64,000 nucleotides of DNA, taken from the NCBI GenBank assembly GCA_017591395.1, contig WEDG01001430.1:1-64000 (forward strand), given 5' to 3'. Shown one piece after another: positions 12,441 to 21,429 of this stretch (its first letter is position 1; every line of letters starts with the position of its first letter). The position numbers were made by a program, and so were the translations under genes. The notes under the pieces are model-generated. The model searched no databases. It was not told where the DNA came from and saw only the letters and a program-made list of their open reading frames with translations. The DNA is from Schistocephalus solidus. Its lineage: Eukaryota > Platyhelminthes > Cestoda > Diphyllobothriidea > Diphyllobothriidae.

Positions 12441-12910
12441 AGAGCCCAGGCTCACGGAAAAGCGGGGTGGCGGCTGAAGGTCCTATGACCAAAGTCTAAA
12501 CACTTCCTCACCAATGCGCCTGTAAAAAGGAGAACAACTCACAAGAGCAGCAACGACTGATCAGTTCGCTGATTGACGTGGAGGAGGCCAGCAGGCACGC
12601 TGCCTTCCATAAACCTACGATGGCTCCAAAGGGGACAGCGGTCACGCGAGCCTACAGGCGTTCCACCTTGGGGAAGTCAGCAGCGAACGGGCAGATCAAA
12701 GTTCACGCATCCACCATGGATAAAACACGAGGCACGCGACAAGACTGGCTAACTCATGACCACCAGGAGCAGCAAACACCATGCTCTGATGATGGAATCG
12801 AGAAGGCTTTCAAAACGTCAGTACAAATACAGTTTGGTTCATGAACTCGCCCCCTCTTCTTCAGGAGATGATGAGCGCGATAAGATATCGGGACCTCGAA
12901 TCTTTACGCA

Positions 12911-13150
12911 TATATACATGTTCCTTAAGCAGATCGGTGAGCCCCACACTATCATCATATTCCCGATCACAACCGACAAAACAACGAGCCCGTGGCTCAG
13001 TGGTAGAGCGTTTGACTCAAATACCAAAAGTCGCGGGTTCGAATTCCAGGTGTGCCACACTTGGGATTAGGTATGACTGGCTGATGACGGCTAATAAGCC
13101 AGAAATGGCCATTCCGGTCTCCCTTGTATTTTTCGGTTCCATTCCATTCC
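12911..13150 (+). mobile_element. tRNA-derived SINE copy in + orientation
   Basis: The Pol III A-box-like block TGGCTCAGTGGTAGAGCG (12993-13010) and B-box-like GGGTTCGAATTCC (13035-13047) mark a tRNA-derived head. The D-arm can pair GCTC with GAGC, but the T-stem has only three good pairs, so this is not a functional tRNA. The ribozyme-like segment at 13069-13123 and a 'ttcggttccattccat' end follow, running into (TA)n. The 302-bp array on the other side of the (TA)n carries the same element in the opposite orientation, so the locus is a large inverted repeat. Confidence 0.8.
13069..13123 (+). ncRNA. Candidate hammerhead ribozyme in the SINE (+ copy)
   Basis: The core CUGAUGA is at 13081-13087 and GAAA at 13102-13105. 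Stem I pairs GACUGG (13075-13080) with CCGGUC (13114-13119): six pairs with one G-U. Stem II is GGCU and AGCC closing an AAUA loop, with a C-A mismatch next to the core, where most hammerheads have G-C. Stem III is the self-complementary AUGGCCAU at 13105-13112, too short to hairpin. The predicted cut follows U13113. The outer GGG/CCC extension seen in array copies is partly lost here. The pairing is seen in the sequence; activity is inferred. Confidence 0.6.
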
Positions 13151-13174
13151 ATATATATATATATATATATATAT
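13151..13174. repeat. (TA)n tract at the inversion centre
   Basis: This pure AT dinucleotide run separates the + SINE copy from the - strand array. Similar runs border most copies of this SINE and of the 355-bp family in the window, so the tract is either a preferred insertion site or the element's tail. Confidence 0.95.
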
Positions 13175-13306
13175 GATAGTATGGGGCTCACCGATCTGCT
13201 TAAGGAACATTTATGTTCCGTTGTGCCCTGAATCTCAGACTAGAGCTCTCACAGGCGGTCGCATAGCGACGTGTAGCATATGATGAAATGGAACCGACAA
13301 AGACAA

Positions 13307-13361
13307 GGGAGACCGGAATGGCCATTTCTGGCTTATTAGCCGTCATCAGCCAGTCATACCC
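13307..13361 (-). ncRNA. Candidate hammerhead ribozyme, array unit 1
   Basis: On the minus strand: outer stem GGG (13361-13359), UAU internal loop, GACUGG (13355-13350), CUGAUGA (13349-13343), stem-loop II (13342-13329), GAAA (13328-13325), palindromic stem III to U13318, U17 at 13317, then CCGGUC (13316-13311), a single U, and CCC (13309-13307). So stem I has six pairs plus a GGG/CCC extension across an asymmetric UAU/U internal loop. Stem I internal loops of this kind make tertiary contacts with loop II in natural hammerheads. The cut is predicted between 13317 and 13316. Confidence 0.65.
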
Positions 13362-13608
13362 AATCCCAAGTGTGGCACACCTGGGATTCGAACCCGCGAC
13401 CTTTGGTATTTGAGTCGAACGCTCTACCATTGAGCCACGGGCTCGTTGTTTTGTCGTTTGTGATCGGAAATATGAGGATAGTGTGGGGCTCACCGATCTG
13501 CTTAAGGAACATGTATGTTCCGTTGTGCCCCTGAGCTCAGACTAAAGCCCTCGCATGCGGTCGCATAGCGACGTGTAGCATATGATGGAATGGAACCGAC
13601 AAAGACAA

Positions 13609-13663
13609 AGGAGACCGGAATGGCCATTTCTGGCTTATTAGCCGTCATCAGCCAGTCATACCC
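13609..13663 (-). ncRNA. Candidate hammerhead ribozyme, array unit 2
   Basis: Identical in core and in all three stems to unit 1, exactly 302 bp away. The unit's tRNA-like block has lost its B box start (GAACAAGCGACC instead of GAACCCGCGACC), so the ribozyme is better kept than the promoter in this copy. Confidence 0.65.
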
Positions 13664-13910
13664 AATCCCAAGTGGGGCACACCTGGGATTCGAACAAGCG
13701 ACCTTTGGTATTTGAGTCGAACGCTCTACCATTGAGCCACGGGCTCGTTGTTTTGTCGGTTGTGATCGGGAATATGATGATAGTGTGGGGCTCACCAATC
13801 TGCTTAAGGAACATGCATGTTCCGTTGTGCCCCTGAGCTCAGACTAGAGCCCTCATAGGCGGTCGCATAGCGACGTGTAGCATATGATGGAATGGAACCG
13901 ACAAAGACAA

Positions 13911-13965
13911 GGGAGACCTGAATGGCCATTTCTGGCTTATAAGCTGTCATCCGCCAGTCATACCC
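13911..13965 (-). ncRNA. Decayed hammerhead-like segment, array unit 3
   Basis: The core reads CGGAUGA instead of CUGAUGA, and stem I has lost a pair (CAGGUC facing GACUGG). The invariant U4 is gone, so this copy should not cleave. GAAA and the palindromic stem III remain. Confidence 0.6.
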
Positions 13966-14212
13966 AATCCCAAGTGTGGCACACCTGGCATTCGAACCCG
14001 TGACCTTTGGTATTTGAGTCGAACGCTCTACCATTGAGCCACGGGCTCGTTGTTTTGTCGTTTGTGATCGGGAATATGATGCTAGTGTGGGGCTCACCGA
14101 TCTGCTTAAGGAACATGCATGTTCCATTGTGCCCTGGAGCTCAGACTAAAGCCCTCGCAGGCGGTCGCCAAGCGACGTTTAGCATATGATGGAATGGAAC
14201 TGACAAAGACAA

Positions 14213-14267
14213 GGGAGACCAGAATGGCCATTTCTGGCTTATTAGCCGTCATCAGCCAGTCATACCC
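14213..14267 (-). ncRNA. Candidate hammerhead ribozyme, array unit 4
   Basis: The core CUGAUGA and GAAA are intact. Stem I is CUGGUC facing GACUGG, so a C-to-U change relative to unit 1 turns a C-G into a U-G pair and pairing is kept. The GGG/CCC extension is present. Confidence 0.63.
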
Positions 14268-14527
14268 AATCCCAAGTGTGGCACACCTGGGATTCGAACC
14301 CGCGACCTTTGGTATTTGAATCTAACGCTCTACCATTGAGCCACGGGCTCGTTGTTTTGTCGGGATGTGATCGGGAATATGATGATAGTGTGGGGCTCAC
14401 CGATCTTCTTAAGGAACATGTATGTTCCGTTGTGCCCTGGAGCTCAGACTAGAGCCCTCGCCAGCGGTCGCATAGCGACGTGTAGCATATGATGGAATGG
14501 AACCGACAAAGACAAGGGAGACCGGAA

Positions 14528-14766
14528 AAGAAGTCTCTACACGCCTACACGAACATCAGTTGGCTGTCAAGAAACGAGACCACCTGTCTCAAGTTGCCGT
14601 TCATACACTAGAAACTGGGCACAAATTTGCATGGGATAAAACGCGTATTGTTGGCTTCTGCCCATCGAAGAGAGGCCGGGAATTCTTAGAGGCCATTCAT
14701 TCTGATGACTGGTGCATTAATCGGCACATAGAATTGGATGCCGTGTACAATAATCTCAAAGACTAG
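14528..14766 (+). pseudogene. Penelope-like GIY-YIG endonuclease C-terminal fragment (copy C)
   Basis: An open stretch ending in TAG encodes STRLHEHQLAVKKRDHLSQV, AVHTLETGHKFAWDKTRIVG, then GREFLEAIHSDDWCINRHIE and LDAVYNNLKD. It carries the endonuclease motifs of the family: an Arg followed by L-H-E-H, then H-x-L-E-x-G-H, the conserved Glu of R-E-x-x-E-A, and INRHIELD. The N-terminal half with the GIY-YIG signature is absent, and the reading frame begins exactly where the SINE array ends. The 180 bp after the stop, with 'accagcgtcgaaaatttac' and 'cttctttacttcg', look like the element's 3' UTR and run into (TA)n. The coding part has no internal stop, unlike copies A and B. Confidence 0.85.
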
Positions 14767-14975
14767 TGGAAAAGGCGGTAGCCAATCATATTGAGATGTT
14801 CATCAACAATGACAGCTATTGGCAGGACTGATTCAGCAATATCGATTTTCCGACGTTTTAAATTTTAACTGTTTTTTGCACATTTACCACAAGTCTGACG
14901 ACGACCTGGGGAACCAGCGTCGAAAATTTACATAATAAAATTACTCATTGTTTCCAAAAGAACTTCTTTACTTCG

Positions 14976-15039
<64 letters not shown>
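14767..15039 (+). mobile_element. 3' flank of Penelope copy C ending in a long (TA)n tract
   Basis: About 210 bp of likely 3' UTR follow the stop and lead into a (TA)n run at 14978-15039. A second short TA run sits at 15080-15092. Confidence 0.5.
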
Positions 15040-15043
<4 letters not shown>

Positions 15044-15092
15044 AGAAAAATGCTCTTCGGGAAATGGAGTTTTACTCGTAAATATATATATA

Positions 15093-18000
15093 ATTTTTGA
15101 ACATACAGCAGCTGCCGGTTGACTCTGTATAAGATCGAAATGTCAGTGGTTCTGGCCTGGTTTCTACCTAATAGCATTATTTAAAATATGCTTACCTCGA
15201 CGAAGGTAGTGCTCTTTTATTCGACAAGATAAATCGGTTTTTCTGTTCCTTATATCACAATATTTCAAAGTAAAAGTGCTCAAGGAGGTTGCCATATTCG
15301 ACCGCCATTCACCGGTAAAGATGAACACTTTACAAACAAGGCCTTTGCTAATTTGATCTTGTAAATGAAAGCACTTACTGCTTCCACGCATGCCTAAGAT
15401 GAAAGTGGACAAACAGATAAATCGCAGGGGTTTTAGGAATAATTCAGTGTTGCATAGATGGGTTGGGATTTTATGAGATCTAGGTTCTAGAATCCATATA
15501 AATTGCCAAACCTCATACTACAGGGCTAAAGTTATTTGTTGTCCACAGTAATGGACATGCAGGAAGGTTCGTCTTAATTGCTCTTGCTGGGACGAGAAAT
15601 AAACAACAACTTGGTTGTATTTGTCACGGTTGTCTTCTTTGGTAATTTGACTGTTGCAATGTGACAGCCAACCAATGATGCACTTAGTGTGGTGGTGTTT
15701 TGCAAACTCATAATCTTACCAGGGCGATCATTGTGATGGAGCGCCACCACATTTTTAACACGTGGTGTATCGCCCCATATGTGAAATTCTCTTAATTTGC
15801 TTTCCTTGTGGCAGTCACAATCATTACTACTAAGTTCTCCAAAGCTCCTGAGGGCTCGCTTGTCTTTACGACTAAATCTGCAAAGTTCCTATTTAGCACT
15901 AGCTTGGAATCAGTGCACGAGGTTTGCAGTAGCTATTTCGCATGATCTTTTATTTGCCCACAGGAATTTATAGTTGTCCAGTTTCTTGTGCAAGTTTAAA
16001 TTCTATGTTTGGTCAGTCTTCTTGAAGTTGCTTTTTAGTAACCGTTACGTGCGTGTCGCACAGACATCGGCTTGCCAAAACCGTGACCTCAATTTAGATT
16101 TATCTCCACCGATTACCCACAGCGGGCAAAAGTCAATTGCTGGTTCGCAGTCTGCGCCGGGGCAAACAGCATAAAAGGACAGGTACACGTCAATTGAGTA
16201 AACTTGCTGAATCTTGTAAGCTCCATCGATGTAAAGAAAGCAGGTAGAGTTACGTGTTTTATATTAAATCTTACACGCGGAAGCATGCATACAGGCACCT
16301 TGGCGTAGACAACGGGCGAATAAGAAATCAATGGTTAAGATGGCGCCTGGGAAGTAAGAGAATCTGTACCATCCGGGAGGTTGTTTTGGCAAGACACCAA
16401 TTGCAAGCATATCACAACTTCAGTACTCAAACAGGGGAAGGCCTTCAGAGAAGACCTCATCAGCTGTGAAAGTTAAAGGTTTGCAAATTTGGGTGCGCGC
16501 TCGCCTGGGATAAGTCGTGCGTGAGTTAGGGAGCGAAATGCCTTTGACAGAGGAGTAGGAGGAGGAGAGGAAAAGTGGCAAGAGAAAAAACAATCTGAAC
16601 TGAACAATATCACATGATGGCTAAATACATATCGTGTGGCAGGTTTCACTCGGCAAGTGGACAGTGCAGGAAGGAGTCCGACAAGCAGGGGAATGGGCAG
16701 TTGAAAAGGTGATGGCTTGTCAGACAACCAGGTCTGACGCATTATTTCAGGCCGTTGCAGGCGGCGACTAGTGGAAAGGACCTCAAAAATAAATTAAGGG
16801 TCAGGTACGTGTGAGGGAGAGGGGGGAGTGGAGGGACATTCGACAGGGACTGACGGTACCCGTTAGGCCAGTTGTATCGGCCCGGACGCAGGAAGGACTG
16901 CAATGCGTTTGACGCCACCAGGTGGGCAAATTCCTAGTAGCGTAAGATAAGAAGTTCCCTGGTTAAGTAGCGGTCGGAGATGAGCCGCGTAGATTTTACT
17001 GCAGTAGGTTTGCCGGCCTGGCCAGTCGGTAGATATGGTGTAGAGGACCGCGCTGGGATTTCGAAACCTCCAGGATGTAGGCGATGCCGAGGAGAAATTC
17101 CTCCGTGTTCTTATTTGTCACAGTCTGCAAGATGTTCAGAATTAAAACCAATGGCACCGTTAAGGACTGGGTTGAAGAAAGATGCGATTTTTTGCTGAGC
17201 AGTAAATGTTCGGAGCATCTGTGTGCATCGCTCAGTGAAGTCGCGGCTCATTCAAATTTCATCCAGTCATCCTTATAATTCTGTGTAAATGACACATGCA
17301 AACATTGTCTGCCTTGTGCGCATGTGTCTGTCAAAACCTTTGTGATAACCACACGTGGTACCACGACAAATCGAACCATGCGTGACTTCACGTCAAAGAG
17401 CATACAGTAGACAGCCTATTTCATGAATCACGTCAGCCAAAATCCTTATATGTGTTTCCGATACTAAAAAAAGTACTAAATTATAGTCGTAAATTTGAAC
17501 ACCCTGACGTCTTATCTAAAATATTTCATCAGTTTAAGATACCGCCTTTTGAACGAAGTTCCTGCCGGCCACCTGCAAAAACAACAATCTCTAAAAATGG
17601 CCACAAAAGTAGTATAAATGTCCCCAGTAATTCTTGGTGCCCATAAAAAGTTAAACGAATGTAATAAAAAATGTGCAAAAAAATATCCTTGCTTACACTC
17701 TATTAGTAGTAAATTGGGCCACAAATTTGATACTTGCAGAAAGTGCATCTTGCGGTGGAATGCGCATTCATAAGGTATAATATCTGTTCATTTATCAATG
17801 TTAATTATAAAGTATACAAAATGGTCCATGTGCAATTTAATACATAATGAGCACTAGGAAAAGTCTTCCTCATAACGTAGGGAAATGGCTGATATTACTC
17901 AGACGGAATTTATACAGCATGCAATCAGGAAACCCCAACTGTAAGTGTAACGCTCGAATTAAGTTGTGACTTAGAAAGTTTTTGTAAAATCAAAATGTGC

Positions 18001-19155
18001 ACTTTCTTCAAGTGTGAAATTCGAAGAAGGCGTTATATGCTAACAAAGAAGCAAAAAAAGAATTTTTTTGTAAAGTAGTCAGAGATTTTACAAAAACATT
18101 TAGTATCACTTGCGCAAGTAAGCAAAGATTTCAAATGAAATTTGAAAAGAAAATAATATAAGATAGTAAGAATGAAGTATTTTGGACATTTATTTCAGTG
18201 CGTGGTGCCTGGCATTAAACTAGGATCAATAAGTCCTTAAATGACGGATTAGTCTCTTCATGTATGACAGTTTGTACAAAAACTGCAGTAGTTATATCAA
18301 GTACCCAGCAACGAAAGTTTTCTCGTCACATGCACACATGCACCTGTTCATCAAACCATTGATAAAAGACAAATTTGAGTGCTTCCAACGATTTAAATGA
18401 GACCGTGATCAAAAACTTTAGGCCAAATACCAATTGAAGAGAACCTTCTAAAATGATAATTGTAGGGCATATGGTACTTGAAGGAGCCTTATTATACAGC
18501 ACATAATAACTTTATATACTTCTACGAAGGGCCAGAATACAGTGATTTTATTTTAAAACGATTGGCATAAGTTAAACTCGCGTTACTTATCATTGGGTAA
18601 AAATAGTGGTTGTCATCCAAACCATCCCTTCAGGCTGTGCCCGCAGTGTATTCGTGGAAATGCGCTGTCAAAAGACCGTAAAGAATGCTTAAAGGTATTT
18701 AACGCCCATCCAGGCAAAAGATGAATTTAAGGATTTGCACTAAAAGTTATAATTTTCAGATTATAAATCGTGGTGGATATGCTACACCTACTCCTCATCC
18801 TCGACCTAACAATCTCATAGATAAACGTTATTTTACTAACATTTTAAGAAGATGATTCGTACCAAACAATTTTCTCTAACGGCGTAGAGATGTACTTTTC
18901 CGTATTGTGCTGTTAAGGGTTAAGAAGCAACTTACGCGTCAAATAAGGAGGCATAAGTGTTTGAATTGAAAAAGGACGCTCCTCCAGATAATACAGGCCA
19001 TAGTACGCTAAATCCAGGAAGGGTAAATATTATCGTGTCCTAACACCATCATCAATCTTAAACCTAATCCAAACCTTCGACTTCATGTCGATTTCCCTGG
19101 AATTTAGTCCAAAGCCATTTGTATTATGGGCCTTCGTGTTCCCATGTTCCGTAGG
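15093..19155. other. Non-coding DNA without recognised genes
   Basis: No open frame here matches a family I know. 16.5-17.1 kb is GC-richer and purine-biased (GAGGAG, GGGGGAG stretches) and may be another old repeat. 17.3-19.1 kb is AT-rich. This is where the missing STUB1 U-box exon or the last TEAD exon could lie, but neither was seen. Confidence 0.4.
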
Positions 19156-19159
19156 AGGG

Positions 19160-19330
19160 TTCATATAAGCAAAATCTGCCGGACAAAATAACCAAATGGT
19201 TTTAATAAATCACAATCCACACACATCAGTTCGACCGTAATAGTCTGAAGATGTCCACCGTATATTCCACAGAATGGTAGCGCAGGGCCGGTGACTTGCG
19301 CACAAATTAGCTTTAAGTGATGGTAAACTT
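19160..19330 (-). mobile_element. LINE 3'-tail fragment
   Basis: On the minus strand it reads the tail blocks 'atcacttaaagctaatt', 'gcgcaagtcaccggccctgc' and 'ttctgtggaatatacggtg', then 'acggtcgaact', in the order found at 60360-60460. Only the distal 170 bp are kept. Confidence 0.6.
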
Positions 19331-19559
19331 GCACTGCATCTACCACACTATCTATTCCCTTACTGGCCTGTGCTCGGTGTTAAGACATAGTGTAGAAAAC
19401 CGGAGGTGGGGTCGGGCGCAGATGAATTATCTCCGAGGGTGGGGAAGAGCGGGGTGTGGCATAAACCTGCAACAACGCATACCCACATGCGCACAACCCC
19501 TTATATTCGGCCTTTGTTATAGGACCGCACTTTCGAGAATTCTAACAACTGCCCCACCT

Positions 19560-20380
19560 GAGTTGCCCCCTGTTGGTACAGCGCATCTGCCACGCAGTCA
19601 GTTTTGGAGGCCCACGATAGTTCGACCGTCGTGTTTGACGATGCCCACCCATATGCTGTGCAGGAGCGGTGGCTTGCGTTGTATTATGGTGAGAGTAGAC
19701 ATGCGCTGCATCTACCTCACTCTCTGTTTTACACTCCTACCTGGACCCGATATCAAAGCACAGCCAAAAATATCAGAGATGGGAGGGGGTGCCGGCTCAT
19801 GCACTATGGTCCAACAAAAAAGAAGAACACAACGACGCAAAGAGCGGGGCGGCTCGGATTCCAACTGAGTGGAAGTGACATAAACGCCACATTAAGAAGG
19901 AGATATTGCAGCCGGACTCTCAGTCCACCAGTCAGCCAATCCACACAAAGCACACATTGGGCTGACCGTGCGGTCCGAGTTATCCCAACAGTTGGCAACC
20001 TTCTAAGCCACGACTTTTAGTACACCGTGAGAGTTTCAAGCGCGTCAGATTGTTTATAGGGAGGAGAAAATACGCTGAGTCGTCAATCTCACTCTCTCCC
20101 CCACCACCACACTCAGACCACCGTCCAAGCCAGTCGGTTGTCTGATAGGGGAGTGGGCGCATTGGCTAACTGGCCAGCGTACCCATCTTCACTTACCAGG
20201 ACACGACCTGGCCCCCCATAACGCACACACCAGGATTAATTAAATCAGGAGTTATGGAGGAGCCATCGCCATTTGACTCCCAGGCCACTGGTCAGCCACT
20301 GAACGCACAACAAACACTGGGCCGACGGCGTAGTCTGGTGTAAGCATCAGATTGGGAGCTTTCCAAGCCATGATTTCTAG
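19560..20380 (-). mobile_element. Near-complete LINE 3'-tail repeat
   Basis: This is the longest copy of the tail: blocks 'gatggctcctccataact', 'aatcctggtgtgtgcg', 'gccaggtcgtgtcctgg', 'aatctgacgcgcttgaaact', 'aaaagtcgtggcttagaagg', 'actcggaccgcacggtcagc' and 'acgacggtcgaactatcg' follow in order on the minus strand. It lies immediately 3' of the zinc-finger ORF at 20470-21425, in the same orientation, which ties tail and ORF to one element. A 183-codon + frame across it is antisense shadow. Confidence 0.7.
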
Positions 20381-20469
20381 GAAACCATTATATTCTCAGG
20401 TACATGGTGATGGTGTTGTGTATGTAATGGTGGAGGTTGTGTTCACTGATATGATTTAGCCTACGGTCG

Positions 20470-21425
20470 TTTACCGCAGGTTTTTGTGGAGGTGCATGTG
20501 TCCTAATAAGCCCATGCGGTGTGTAAATGTGTGGGAGCAGTGAGGGCAGTGGAGGCGTGCGTGGCAACTGTATGTCGGAGCCCATGGCACTGGTTCACCA
20601 GCCTCCGTGCGATAGATTCGCTGGTGACCGATCAGGCCGATGCGTGAGTTGAAGTTGGGGCGCAGTGTGGGCAGGAGAAATCGGTAGAGGCTGGGGGGAT
20701 GTCATTCATGGTAGTGGGGATGGCAGGGACGCTAAGAATGGCAGGAGCGAAGGGTGTGCATGGTGTATTGGTGTTGTCGGCATTGTGGTGCATTCCACTG
20801 TCATGGATGCGCATGTGACCGAATAGGCCCATGCGATGAGTGAATGCGCGAGGACAGTGAGGGCAGTAGATGTGGCAATCTCTCCTGGGGTTTGGTGCTC
20901 CAGGCATTGGTTCACCAGTCTCTGTACGATTGATTCGCAAGTGACCGAACCGGCCGATGCGTGAGGTGAAGTTGCAGTTGCCATGAGGACATTTTAGGAC
21001 CGAGCCTCCATCGCTGGTGGTGGTTGTGGTGGAGGTAACGGATGACGAGTATTGCGATATGGTTGCTTTGATGGTGGGAATGGGGGAATTGGTGACAGGA
21101 GTGACCGTGGAGGGGAGGTGTCCGAAGCACAGTTGGCAGAATTTGACGTAGAAGTTGGAATTGTCGGATTGTTGGTGCGTTGCGTCCGAAGATGTCTGAC
21201 CAGGCCGATTCCCACACAGAAGATGCATTGACAGCGTAAGCATGTTGTAAGGGCTTGGGCGTCGGCGGTGTTGGTCCGGGGCGCTGGTGTTGTTCGTGCT
21301 GCCTTTTTGGCCTTGGCGGTGGCGATCCGGTTGGCGTCGTAGATTGCTGCCCTTGTCCACAGTGTCTTTCTCAAGTCCGGTAGGCAAAGCACGATAGTTC
21401 GACCGTAGTGTTCAACGATGTCCAC
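20470..21425 (-). pseudogene. LINE ORF C-terminus with C2H2 zinc fingers
   Basis: On the minus strand the frame from 21387 stays open for 251 codons. It starts with KTLWTRAAIYDANRIATAKA, which corresponds to the post-RT segment TGAAIYEANRIAAAKAK of diphyllobothriid LINE proteins. Zinc fingers follow: CLRCQCIFCVGIGLVRHL, CPHGNCNFTSRIGRFGHL with linker RTETGEPMPGAP, CPHCPRAFTHRMGLFGHM, and CPHCAPTSTHASA. After a frameshift near 20632 more finger sequence continues to about 20470 (HCPHCSHIYTPHGL). Some fingers lack zinc ligands (HLRIN instead of HLRIH; HLRTQ). No RT domain lies upstream, so the copy is 5'-truncated and degenerate. The intact 251-codon length suggests a fairly recent insertion. 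Confidence 0.8.
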
Positions 21426-21429
21426 TCAC

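Larger units (their letters stand above)
13176..14527 (-). repeat. Tandem array of the 302-bp tRNA-derived SINE
   Basis: The block CTTAAGGAACAT recurs at 13199, 13501, 13803, 14105 and 14407, an exact period of 302 bp, giving four full units and a partial fifth, all on the minus strand. Each full unit holds a 16-bp near-palindrome GGAACATGTATGTTCC, a 'cggtcgcatagcgacgtg' block, a hammerhead-like segment, and a tRNA-like block with A and B boxes ('gggattcgaacccgcgacc' on the + strand). Copies differ at only a few percent of positions by eye, so the array is young or homogenised. The partial unit stops at 14525-14527, at the predicted ribozyme cleavage site. Confidence 0.9.

Noticed and set aside
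12993..13060. A functional tRNA gene
   Set aside because: The A and B boxes are good, but the acceptor arm does not pair and the T-stem has only three pairs. The same block recurs in every repeat unit, so it is a tRNA-derived SINE head.
13152..15039. CRISPR-like or other bacterial array
   Set aside because: Units are 302 bp with no short repeat/spacer pattern, and the surrounding genes have spliceosomal introns.
19317..19868. 183-codon + strand ORF
   Set aside because: It lies antisense across LINE 3'-tail repeats, crosses the junction between two copies, and has no recognisable domain.
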